64,000 bases of DNA, taken from positions 6,572,001-6,636,000 of the forward strand of contig NC_062971.1 of NCBI RefSeq assembly GCF_023078275.1, in the 5' to 3' direction. The notes under the pieces were generated by a model. It made no database searches, was not told where the DNA came from, and saw only the letters and a program-made list of their open reading frames with translations. The stretch is from Leguminivora glycinivorella. Its lineage: Eukaryota; Arthropoda; Insecta; Lepidoptera; Tortricidae. The position numbers were made by a program, and so were the translations under genes. Of the stretch, positions 11,051-20,639 are shown in pieces. Each line of letters starts with the position of its first letter. The stretch's first letter is position 1.

Positions 11051-11249
11051 GACATAGGGCGAATACGAGTACAAAGTAAAAAGTAGTACTAAAAGATGAG
11101 ACTGTGATGTATGTGTGTCAACGGCGCTGGTTTTCTGTGGAACCAGCGGGAGGAATTTCTGTTGAGGAGTGCAATTTAAAAAGTAAAAAAATACTGCTTT
11201 GACAGGTCCCATTGACCCATAAGATGGAAACTTTAGCTGAATATGGATG

Positions 11250-11360
11250 AGGTACTGGTGGCTCAGATGGCAGAGCGCTGGAGTATATATCCAGAAGATG
11301 TAAGATCAAGTCAAACCCAATGCAGACATTTCAAATATATTCTAAGCCTAGTGGCATAGA
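11250..11360 (+). mobile_element. SINE head with tRNA-like A box (family C)
   Basis: GGTACTGGTGGCTCAGATGG followed by CAGAGCGCTGGAGTATATATCC resembles the D arm and anticodon arm of a tRNA-derived SINE. The B-box region (AGATCAAGTCAAACCC) is degenerate. It is not a functional tRNA. Confidence 0.45.
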
Positions 11361-11433
11361 TATTAGACGATTGTGTTCGTTGTAGATTAAAAGAAACTTT
11401 TTCAGCTTTGCAGCTTTCAGGTACATAATATAT

Positions 11434-11765
11434 TTTTAGGGTTCCGTACCATTAAGGTACAAAAGGAACCATTATGGTGCCACTCTGTTCGTCTGTCTGT
11501 CTGTCATATTACTAAATACCTCGAGAACTACGTATGCTATCGATTTGAAATTTGAAATAATTATGAACATTATTAACCTCTACAAATAGAAAGTATTATT
11601 TTTTTAATTAATTCATATTTCGTCACTACTTTGAAAAAAACGTATCTTCTTTTGTCAATGAAAAGAAAAATGTAATAAGTATGTATGCAATGCATATAGA
11701 CTTACTGCGTTTTAACTTTGAGGAGTAGTGTGAGATACGAGATTTTTTCAAAGTAGTGACGATTT
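11434..11765. mobile_element. Element beginning GGGTTCCGTACC with internal inverted repeat
   Basis: The left end (TTAGGGTTCCGTACC, then a GTCTGTCTGTC run) is related in style to family G but is a different sequence. Within it CGTCACTACTTTGAAAAAA (from 11613) is inverted as TTTTTTCAAAGTAGTGACG (to 11763). Right boundary approximate. Confidence 0.45.
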
Positions 11766-12081
11766 ATTATAAAAAATGGGGAAATTGTAAATGTAAAGTT
11801 ACTGGGTCCAGTGGGGTATCGTTAAAAAGAACTCAAATTGTACATATCAAAACTATTTTTTATATTTTTTTCAGTGAAATAAAAAATACATATAAAGGAA
11901 AAAAAAAAAATACTGTTCTCCCTCTTATTTCCGAAGTTTACCAACGAAAAATTATGAAAATTTAACGAAACATTGGTTTTATGCTAATTATATTACAGGA
12001 GAAATAAAATTGTGTCTATAGTTTTATAAATTAGAAAACTGTTGTTACAGGGCGCCTGCTCTGCGGGTAGGATGCGGCGGC

Positions 12082-12148
12082 ATGCACCGCATCTTGCTGC
12101 TAATGGCGGTACTCACCAGGGCCATCGCACCACCAACTAGTGCCACTG
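12082..12148 (+). CDS. Dpr/zig-8-like two-Ig protein, coding exon 1 (signal peptide)
   Basis: The exon opens after the acceptor TTGTTACAG at 12042-12050, so about 31 bases of 5'UTR precede the ATG at 12082 and another 5'UTR exon must lie upstream, unseen. The 22 codons MHRILLLMAVLTRAIAPP... form a short basic start plus a hydrophobic core, a good secretion signal with likely cleavage after AIA (residue 16). The donor is GTAACC at 12149, phase 1. The gene as a whole encodes a cell-surface protein of the Drosophila Dpr / nematode ZIG-8 type, known for neuronal recognition through Ig-domain binding to DIP partners. Exon joins give 261 codons without a stop: exons at 12082, 12953, 32254, 38350, 43099 and 52580. 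The exact paralogue cannot be named. Confidence 0.8.
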
Positions 12149-12178
12149 GTAACCATAAAATAAGTATATACTGCCTTA

Positions 12179-12475
12179 GGCTGGTTTTAGCGTCACGCGG
12201 ACCGACCGCGCGGAGCGATCCGCACGATTAATTTGTATCATGTGGTGTTGTCGTCCGCACGGACCCATCCGGGTTTACTCTGAAACCCTCATGTGTGCGA
12301 AGACGAATGCACAAACGCTCAAGATAATATCTCTTTCGTAACTATCTCTATCGCTCTTGGATATTGGCGCGACAGAGCCAGACTGACGCCAAACGTCGCA
12401 GAAATGCCGTTCGGTATATTAGTACGAGTAAGGTGCGAATTGCTCCGCGCGGTCCGCGTGACACTAAAACTAGCC
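12179..12475. mobile_element. MITE inserted just after exon 1 donor
   Basis: Terminal repeats GGCTGGTTTTAGCGTCACGC / GCGTGACACTAAAACTAGCC enclose 297 bp, with TA on both sides (12177-12178 and 12476-12477). The inner arms CGGACCGACCGCGCGGAGC and GCTCCGCGCGGTCCG are also inverted and GC-rich. It lies only 30 bases into the first intron. Confidence 0.8.
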
Positions 12476-12701
12476 TAAGTTCTTTTCCGCAATAAGTAAG
12501 CGACCAGCCGAGTCTGGTGCGGTGTCCGCAGCATGGCTCAAGAAGTTTTAGTGACGCCCAACACCATGCTGAAGGCATAGTGTTATTTTTTTTTTGACAC
12601 TTTTGTCCAAAATTGGTTCCGAGGGCATCATGATACAGTTGATATTTCCTTATGAATTTTAAGTATATTTTCAATTAAAGCTTTTACTATGGGTTAGCAC
12701 C

Positions 12702-12783
12702 GAATCTTTGGATTAGTTGTCAAAGCGGATCCCAGGCTCCTATGAGCCGTGGCAAATCCCGGAATAACGCAAGGAGAATGATG
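12702..12783 (+). mobile_element. 5'-truncated SINE family B with 16-bp TSD
   Basis: It carries only the last ~82 bp of family B (GGATTAGTTGTCAAAGCGG to AGGAGAATGATG). The flanks ACTATGGGTTAGCACC at 12686-12701 and 12784-12799 are identical, a perfect target-site duplication. This is a dead-on-arrival copy. Confidence 0.85.
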
Positions 12784-12952
12784 ACTATGGGTTAGCACCA
12801 GTCATTGGTCCGAGATCGAGTCACAAATAACTATTACTTATACGAGTACTACGATCTGAACGAAGAATCGTCAGTTTCGTAGGCAGGAATTAACTCTTCC
12901 CCGTAGGCCACGGATGTTGGTGAATATCATTCACTGTCAATTTTTGTTCCAG

Positions 12953-13139
12953 AATCCGACACGGATCCAACAACTCCATCAAAAGCAACTATGACCCCTC
13001 CGATTATATTCCGGAGTGGCGTGAGACTACCCACGTCGAAACCCAGGCGTCAGCAAATGAAGCAAGGGAAAGGAGACTCGCCCATGCTGAACTACATCTT
13101 CGACTCATATGCGACTAATAATAAGCACTTCCATGACAA
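12953..13139 (+). CDS. Dpr/zig-8-like protein, coding exon 2 (linker)
   Basis: The acceptor is TTTTTGTTCCAG (to 12952) and the donor GTAAGT at 13140. Joined in phase 1 to exon 1 it encodes residues 23-84, a polar proline- and basic-residue-rich linker. It ends in MLNYIFDSYATNNKHFHD, a segment of the kind that precedes the first Ig domain in several insect Dpr proteins (family knowledge, from memory). It leaves two bases (AA) to start Lys85 in the next exon. There is no cysteine in this exon. The following intron is 19.1 kb and holds most of the repeats of the window. Confidence 0.85.
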
Positions 13140-13278
13140 GTAAGTACCGGTAGTATTTGTACCGGTAAGGTAAAGAAGAGTCGGGGGATGCATTAAGAGT
13201 ACCTAGTCAATTCTAAGACCTGTTTTGATTTACACTGTTTACGATTTTACTTTCACGATTTTTACACATATTTAAAAA

Positions 13279-13667
13279 TGCAAACGGGACTTAACCACGT
13301 ATTACTATGTTTTAAACACTATGTTGAAATTAAGAAGTATAAAAATTTCAATCGAGACGAAGATTTTAATATCTCATCCATATTGAACCCGGTCATTAGT
13401 AAATGCAAGAAGACCAAATATCGCAGGTTGAAAAACCGAATATCGAGTGTTGTGTGTCGACAAGGTGGATGTCACCTAGTGCACAAACTGTTCAATTGGG
13501 TAGTCAGGTCAGGACCGAGTGCGGGTAGTTCGACAAACTCGTACAGCTAGAAGATGTTGATGTCAACTTTAGCCAGTCTGCTCCGAGACCACGGGGACAA
13601 CGCCGTCCTTGAAACGTCGGAGGTTGGTGTTTAAAACATAGTAATACGCGATTAAGTCCCGTTTGCA
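13279..13667 (+). mobile_element. Penelope-like element remnant with inverted terminal repeats
   Basis: GCAAACGGGACTTAACCACG...ATGTTTTAAACAC at the left (13279-13318) is inverted at 13628-13667. Between them a plus-strand frame includes EIKKYKNFNRDEDFN and ILNPVI, matching in pattern the tail of Penelope-like proteins after the GIY-YIG nuclease (the NFNRD-x-G motif, also seen at 25232-25760). Penelope-like elements often carry inverted or direct terminal repeats. Only the C-terminal coding tip remains. Confidence 0.6.
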
Positions 13668-13734
13668 ATTTTATCTGTTTTGATTTAAACTGAAAATGTA
13701 ATGTTAACGGAATGGTTGCGGCTTACAGATGTAA

Positions 13735-13890
13735 GAAGCGTTTGGCATCCGTTAGCTCGTTGGGTGGACGACATTCGCAAAATTGTAAGTCACAACTGGA
13801 TGAGACTAGCTCAGGACCGGGATACATGGCGTACTAGAAGAGAGGCCTATGCTCAGCAGTTGGCGATAAAGGGCTGACATGATGATGATG
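13735..13890 (+). pseudogene. RTE-type LINE, ORF C-terminal fragment
   Basis: The frame RWVDDIRKIVSHNWMRLAQD, then DTWRTRREAYAQQL and KG-stop, is the typical C-terminal end of lepidopteran RTE-like reverse transcriptase ORFs (RW-x-DD-x12-A-x-DR-x-W-x9-QQ). It is followed by ATGATGATGATG, the usual 3' tail. The rest of the LINE is missing (5' truncation). Confidence 0.7.
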
Positions 13891-14410
13891 ATTTAAATTG
13901 ACTCTTTTCCTATTCCTATTATTATTTGTATGTCTTTCGTTTATCTCGGGACCATGGGGTCCCGGACATTTGGAAGGCGTGCGTGGGGCCGAAGCCAATA
14001 GCGCAGAGGCCCTTTAAGACCATTTAATCTAAAAGGTGATGTGACACCAGCCGACGCTTATCCCTGTATGCACTATAGTAATGCACCCAAGGACAAGCCC
14101 CGGTTAGTGTAAAACTATTGCAATGAAATGAAACAAAATATACTGGGCTATTGGGTTGAGATGTTAGTGTGCTAGTGACCGGTCTTCCTATTATTATTAT
14201 GTATTTTCATTCACTCATTCGTTCCTTCCGAGCCAACCCTTGTGAATCTGTACTACACATGGACAAATGGTACATTGACTAAGTATGTAACTTGACTGTA
14301 CACAGTCGTGTTTCTAGATATAATACTTGGAAGGGCGGAATTTTAAAAATGGGTGAGAAAAAACATATGAAAATCATCGTACATCGTCAACAATTTCAAT
14401 CAAGATATGA
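13891..14410. other. Probable LINE-derived sequence, no gene
   Basis: CCATGGGGTCCCGGACATTTGG and AATAGCGCAGAGGCCCTTTA have the feel of dispersed LINE 3' sequence. No frame, RNA gene or clear boundary is visible. Confidence 0.3.
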
Positions 14411-14668
14411 AAAATAAATAATAATAAATATTGTAGGACATTCTTACACAGATTGACTGAGTCCTACGTTAAGCTCATGATGGCTTGTGTTGCATATACT
14501 CAGACAACGATATATGTAATATACAAATACTTATATACATAGAAAACATCCATGGCTCAGGAACAAATATCTGTGCTCATCACACAAATAAATGCCCTTA
14601 CCGAGATTCGAACCCGGGGCCGCGGCGTAGCAGGCAGGGTCACTACCGACTAGGCCAGACCGATCGTC
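14411..14668 (-). mobile_element. SINE family A (copy 3)
   Basis: The minus strand reads GACGATCGGTCTGGCCTAGT, B box GGTTCGAATCTCGG, body shared with 1364-1615, and tail ATTTATTATTTATT. Its 5' end touches the foldback element that begins at 14671. Confidence 0.8.
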
Positions 14669-14670
14669 AT

Positions 14671-15519
14671 TATAGTATGAATTTTTTGAAACGAACGTTT
14701 CTAAACAAAGGTATTGTTCCTTTTGTGTTGAGCGGGAGCTTCTGTATTTGCACGCGCTAAGACAACAAGAAGCGACTGTATCCTCATATTTGTAAGGTTC
14801 AAATCTGTACAGCAGCAAATTTGAGATAGATTATTTTGGAAATGTGAAGCGATAGACCACACCGCTATAGGTGCGAAAATACAGCGCTTCTAATACTTTG
14901 ATACTTGGTGGTGGTGCTGTAAGTAATGAAACACGTATATTATCACTGTTATTTTTTATTAATGATTTTGTTAACAATCACCAATTGTATATAGCAATAT
15001 ATAAATAGTAATTACATAAATATTAGGTACAAGTCTTGATATATAAAATAACATAAATAACTAAACAAACCGTAAACCGTATTTATAACAAAACATAACA
15101 ATGGCGGTCAGATTGAAAAACCTTATCAGTGTTTATTGTCACTTTGCGATGACACCTTAAGGTGCCAGGTGCTTATCAACCTTTTAATCTGGCAGTTTCG
15201 CTGTTTAAACGTGTTATTTTTATTATACAGACTGACATATTACCGATGATTATTATAACTATATGTACTATACTTACACCATCAAGTATCAAAGTATTAG
15301 AAGCGCTGTATTTTCGCACCTATAGCGGTGTGGTCTATCGCTTCGCATTTCCAAAATAATCTATCTCAAATTTGCTGCTGTACAGATTTGAACCTTACAA
15401 TTATCAGGATACAGTTGCTTCTTGTTGTCTTAGCGCGTGCAAATACAGAAGCTCCCGCTCAACACAAAAGGAACAATACCTTTGTTTAGAAACGTTCGTT
15501 TCAAAAAATTCATACTATA
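14671..15519. mobile_element. Foldback DNA element with ~243-bp inverted arms
   Basis: The left arm (14671-14914) and right arm (15277-15519) are near-identical inverted copies, from TATAGTATGAATTTTTTG / CAAAAAATTCATACTATA inward through GTTGAGCGGGAGCTTC and GGTGTGGTCTATCGCTTC. The spacer is about 362 bp. Only a few mismatches are seen, for example TCATATTTG versus AATTATCAG. The ends fit a TA target duplication (TA|TAGTATG...CATACTA|TA). No transposase is present. A transcript would form a long hairpin. Confidence 0.8.
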
Positions 15520-15596
15520 CCTTACGTGGTAAACAGCTTCAATTAAGATAATAAACAAACAGATTATATATCTTTTTGGCAAAACAAAGGTCTAGA

Positions 15597-15761
15597 ATGG
15601 TTTCCTTCACATTTCAAATTCTATCATTTAGCGTCATTTTATTGTTGTCATCAAACTTTACAGTCGGAGAATCCAAATGCCGTTACCTTGATTGTAAATC
15701 TTTAGGACTGTATGGTTGTAACGGTTTTATGAAACTCTTCTATGAAATAAATTATGTTTAA
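15597..15761 (+). CDS. Candidate first coding exon of a small secreted peptide
   Basis: ATG at 15597 opens 54 codons. Residues 1-24 (MVSFTFQILSFSVILLLSSN) form a clear hydrophobic signal sequence with likely cleavage near VGES. A Cys-containing stretch follows (KCRYLDCKSLGLYGCNG). A TATA-like TTATATATC lies about 30 bases upstream. A possible donor GTATGG near 15709 and an AATAAA overlapping the 3' end of the frame make it unclear whether this is a complete 54-residue peptide or a first exon. It lies 77 bases from the foldback element. I recognise no family. The signal peptide is what I see. That it is a gene is inference. Confidence 0.3.
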   Translation: MVSFTFQILSFSVILLLSSNFTVGESKCRYLDCKSLGLYGCNGFMKLFYEINYV

Positions 15762-16115
15762 AAGATAACGATTTTTTTAAATAAGTAATATCGAATTGCG
15801 GTAAGTATCCAAAACAGAGCAACTTGAATAATAAGTTAAATTATATCAACTGGTATATTGGTTACTGGTTGTAAATATGTCAATTGCAGAATATAACGAA
15901 GTGGATAAAATATTTGCTAAATACCGCAAACAAATTTACATTAAAATACCCCAATGAGTTTAATTAAATAAAATGTTACCTATTTATTAAACGTATGTCA
16001 AAGTCTAATCAGTAATCAGCCATTTGATGGCTTCGTAGCTCGGATGTAAAGTGTAGATAACAGATATGAGGAAAACCTAAATTAAAAAGAACTAATTGAA
16101 CCAAATTACTTACAT

Positions 16116-16603
16116 AGTTTTAATAAAAACTCCAGTATTCACATTCAATACAGTTTATTACATTACGCTACTATGACTATTAATTTACATTTCAATTACA
16201 AATAACAACCTTAATATTATTTTAATAAAATGGCTATGACATATGGACACCCGTAATCTGTCCGTATGTCTTGTAGTTAACATGTTTACATTAAATATTA
16301 CTTCTCAAATACAGAAATATCATTCTACAATATTGACACTCAATCTAGAACTTGTAACAGAATTTCTAAACTTGAACTGTGGGATTTTAGTATCTACACT
16401 AGCCAGCAGCACTTGCCCTCGACCAATGCCCGATAGCAACTGCCGCTCGTCCATCCCAACAGCTGGTTTTAACCCCCGTCTTTCCACTACTTCACCAGTG
16501 GGAGGCGGGTAGTTATCAAAACAGTGTTATTGTCTTACCGTACAAAACAAGTTTAATATAAAATTATTCTAAAACTAACTTTTATTTACTAAAATCATCA
16601 CAT
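16116..16603 (-). mobile_element. 488-bp perfect direct repeat, LTR-like (copy 1)
   Basis: Identical, base for base as far as I can compare, to 23077-23564. On the minus strand it starts TGTGATGATTTTAG (one base in), contains an AATAAA (16154-16159 as TTTATT) near its end, and finishes TTTTTATTAAAACT, resembling an LTR with poly(A) signal. Adjacent internal sequence CGATGTCCGATGGCCGA also looks like the segment preceding a 3' LTR in BEL-type elements (impression from memory). An 89-codon plus frame inside is identical in both copies and is not a protein I recognise. Confidence 0.55.
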
Positions 16604-18239
16604 TCGGCCATCGGACATCGTGCTGCCTCTGGCGCACGTACGTAAATTACAAAGTAATTATAACAATAATAGGATTCAATTTGCTTAGCTTTCAATAATT
16701 CAATTACAAATATTTGGTTACAACCTTCATGTCATGATAAGAGTTTTACAATGGATACAAAACATTCTTGGTTCATTACATAAATCATCACATTCGCAAG
16801 GACTAAGTATATGCATATGATTTCTATGAATATATTATTTATTACGACAGTGAACCATCACAGGTAATGTTCAATAGAGAGAAAAAAAAAGGATGATTAA
16901 ATTATTCTTATCTGCCGCTTTCATTACAGTAAATTAGCATTTAATTTAATTATGCTCTTAATTTAAGGAATTAACTAAAATTCAGACAAACAAAATAACA
17001 CTTGCCAGTAATGTACGGCACAGTAGATTTACAATAATTACCTCTCAGTGGAAATAACAGCTCTTAATACGCAATAATACTATCAGTACTATCAATTACG
17101 AGGTACGCTCACTAGGTACCTACATTAAAAAAAAACGATTTTGAAAATTTTACCGTGACTTCTGTAACATGGGATCGACCTTTTTTTTTTATGGAACTCA
17201 TCTTTAAACACCGCGTTACAGTATAAAAATTATGTGTATCCACTACTGTCGCATGTACATGTACTCTAACGATTTCTTTGTTGATATGTCAGACTTGTGG
17301 GCGGATATAAAAATAAATAAATTATTGTTTAAAGTTAAAATCGTCACTCATGTAACTGGTTGTATTTTGGGACTTCACATTTGTGCTGTAGTAACAAGAT
17401 AAAGTAGAATACGGCGTGCTAAACAGAGATATAATTATATTGCCAAAGGGTCAAAATTATCAACTTTCGCCGTAACCGCCATCACCAGTATCACCACGTA
17501 GTGGTTGGTGAACGTAGTGTATTCTAAATGTTAATATTACGCGAGGCTCCGGTCCCTGTGTTTTAAAACGCGTAATAATTTCTGTATAATCATATTATAT
17601 TGTTTCTTTATCTCAAAGCTTAGTAATATACTTTTTTTTTTATTGTTATACACACAAGCTAAGCTTATATTAACGATAAAGCTTTTCGACACCTCCAAAG
17701 GAAATAGATGCATTGATATTTTGAACAATAAATTGAACTAGATGATAAAAAGTAATCGTGTATTACATACACTATTGAATATACTCTTACTTTACTATTT
17801 AAACTGTTTGTAGGTACCAGAAATTTACTGGTATTTAACTTTAATCTGAATGGAAGTCAAGTGTTGATCATATTTTATCAACTACTGAGTTGCTGTTCAA
17901 AAAGTATACCTACCTAGGATTCTTATTAAGCGTAAATCGTTTTATGATAACAAGGGTAATTATTTTACTGTCATACCTAATCACAAGTACTTAAGTCATT
18001 TCATTAGATTTTCCTGAATTTAAAGTCATAAAGAGCGTACGAAACGTTCCTCTCCTCTTTTCTTTATTATATTAGGTTACGTTCTCCAATAAAACATTAT
18101 ATTTACGACCGATATCGAATGGACGACCAAACAACGTAATAGATAAATATAAGATATCGAAAGTGAACTTGACTCTGAGTGCAGGTGTGCAATACTGAAA
18201 ATTAAAAATCTAACATACGCGTACATACAAGTACCAGGG
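16604..18239. other. No gene seen between the LTR-like repeat and a LINE tail
   Basis: AT-rich, non-coding. ATCATCACATTCG occurs at both 16593 and 16785. No gag, protease, reverse transcriptase or integrase frame is present, although this lies between the two 488-bp repeats. Confidence 0.5.
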
Positions 18240-18356
18240 TACCACCTCAAAAACATGAGGCATGGGCGATAAGTTCGCCTTTGTACTGTCTATCCTGTGT
18301 CATATTTGTGTTTTGTGTTTTGTACAATAAAGAGTTTATACATACATACATACATA
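18240..18356 (+). mobile_element. LINE 3'-end fragment with (TACA)n tail
   Basis: GCATGGGCGATAAGTTCGCC, then CAATAAAGAGTTTATACATACATAC, is the 3' UTR plus simple-repeat tail typical of Jockey-like LINEs in moths. The related tail at 30178-30321 has GCGATAAGACCGCC and CAATAAAGAGTATTTG. No coding sequence remains. Confidence 0.55.
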
Positions 18357-20117
18357 AGTAATATGTGTAAGAAAATTACCTTCAATGTATTCTGATAAGT
18401 TGAATCACTAGGCAATGAGTAGTATAATTTAGTTTGACGTTTCTGTATTCCTATTTGAAAAGCTCTGAAGCCACTAAATAATTTAATTTGATTAAGTGCT
18501 CTCACTTATCTGCACACTGTGTTTGGCAACGTCATTTCAAGGATTATTTAAAAATATGACTTACTGTGATCACCGCCCAATCATGTTACCATCATCACAA
18601 TGTTTTAGTATCTAATTCAAATGCAAGAGAACGACATTCTATGCCGCAATAGTCAAGTTAAATATACCTAATAAGGTAGAAAACTCAACTCTTGAGATTA
18701 TTTTGTTAATGAAATTAACCGCGTGAAAAACAATCGAAAGCAATAAAATTATTTTACTCTTCTAAAATACTGACATACCTGATTATTATTTTAACGTATG
18801 GCGTATACTTGTAGACAATATTATAAGTCGATCCATATACAATTAATATTTACGTATTGTTGCACAATCTAAAGTACGAGTGCCCGACACGTGACGTTTT
18901 ACCAGAAATCGTTTAAATGCGTTTAATAAAATAATAACCACTGGGTGCAGTATTTTAACGAAAAAAATGTTAGCTTTGATATTTCACATCTCAATTTAAA
19001 AATAATATCCTATTTCTATATTCAGAATAGGTATGGGGTTTGTTGGATAGTCTGACATTCTTTATTAGGACTATCAGTTTATTTCAATGTTCAAATGATG
19101 TTCGATCCATTTTTAGGAGCCAAAATAGCTAATACAGTTACAGTTTCGCCTTAACTCCTGCTGTCCTAACATTTCACCACCTATTTTGTCCCAACATGAC
19201 ATCTATTAGGACTGCCAACAAAAGAACCTGCTATTTACTTGTACAATCAGATCAACTATTGATACGGTTAGTATGGTCAATTGGTCACCAATGTCACCAT
19301 GTAAAATAAATTGCATTGGCCACCCCCTTTTTTTTTTTAGATAATGGAAACAACTTGAATCTACCGACATGTAGTAATATCGAACTTTGCTATTAATGTA
19401 ATATAGATCTTAATGTAAACACCCAATAACCGGATTTCTTGAACTGTCAACCACGAACCATAATCTCCTGGACTTCAATAAAAAAAATGTATGTATGATC
19501 TCCTCCAGTCTTAAAATATCACGGGAAAAATGCAGGCATTATAATGCAGCATTAGCTGCAAGTTTTCAGACATATTACAAGACTGAGCAATTTTTTTTTT
19601 AATTTTTTTTTTATTAGCGGGTTAATGAGGAAATGTGCTTAAGTGGCCAAATACTAATCAGAAATTGCTATTGAATGACCTCATCTACACAACACGAGTC
19701 TACGTATCAGTTACATGAGCAGATGATAATCAGTTTATTAATATATACCAATAGGTACGTTTACGCCAATTCTTTTTTTTTTCTTTTTGTGTTGCTACAT
19801 TTTCCTTTCCTTATTCAGGTATACCTACCTAACCCTTTCAGTCCGTAACAAAACAGCGGCAACAAAACGCAGTCATTTAATAATAATTATGATTCCAAAT
19901 CGAATGACTAAATTGGGCAAAGGGTTATAAACACCATTTGCGAACATACAATGCTTTAGAAATATAAGTAGGTACCTACTCATTGAAATACCCGTTACTT
20001 AATTACTTATGTCAATAGAATGGTAAGCCAACGATCAAGCCCAGAAATCATTTTAAATGATGACATTACTTAAGTAGTACTCCTCGGCACAATAATTCAA
20101 ATACTAATTAACTTAAT
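18357..20117. other. No feature seen
   Basis: AT-rich intronic sequence with several homopolymer runs (about 19590, 19770). No gene or repeat family is recognised. Confidence 0.5.
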
Positions 20118-20293
20118 TTAGGTACTCATTCTGGTCTCCACGTAGTGAGCTGCTTGACAATATCCCTTGTGGTCGCCCAGCTCAGTTCTCGGTGCGGGCT
20201 GCTCTAGTTCGACGACTTCCTGCGTCGTTTCCTTCGCTTGCGTTTCGATAGTACATATTGGCACATTCATCGTCATTTCGGAACATGGTTTTA
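20118..20293 (-). CDS. Candidate minus-strand terminal exon (57 codons)
   Basis: On the minus strand a good acceptor (TTATTCATTTCAG, ending at 20294) is followed by an open frame entered with two bases (TA), then KPCSEMTMNVPICTIETQAK through ELEQPAPRTELGDHKGY to TRMST and TAA at 20118-20120. GC content and codon choice are protein-like compared with the AT-rich surroundings, and upstream of the acceptor the frame closes. No domain is recognised. It would belong to a gene nested in intron 2 on the opposite strand, whose other exons are not identified. It could be chance. Confidence 0.3.
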
Positions 20294-20367
20294 CTGAAAT
20301 GAATAATTTATACTGGTTATATCAGGTCTTCTGAAATCTAAGCTTGTAATTAAAGAACTGTAACATA

Positions 20368-20480
20368 CATACATACATACATACAAACACGCCTGTATCC
20401 CATAATGGGGTTAGGCAGTGCATATGAAACTACTCAAGTTTTAGTGCCACCCTTGGCAAATAAGCGGTTGAAAGAAAACT
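20368..20480 (+). repeat. Dispersed repeat fragment, family of 38463-38705
   Basis: After a (CATA)n run, ATCCCATAATGGGGTTAGGC, TTTTAGTGCCACCCTTGGC and GGTTGAAAGAAAAC match the longer copy at 38463-38705 with scattered differences. Confidence 0.6.
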
Positions 20481-20639
20481 AAATATATTGAAAAATATTG
20501 AAAAATCTAAATCATTAATATTTAATAAAATTGGTTCACCTACAAACCATACTAATCATTAATGTCAACGTCATTTAATATAGCGATATTATTTTAATAA
20601 GTGTCATCGACTATACTTATCTTTGGTCTATATCCGTCT

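Noticed and set aside
15162..15359. 65-codon plus-strand frame
   Set aside because: Lies across the spacer and right arm of the foldback element. No protein features.
16243..16512. 89-codon protein, identical at 23204-23473
   Set aside because: Identity is explained by the 488-bp repeat. No domain, and codon use is not protein-like.
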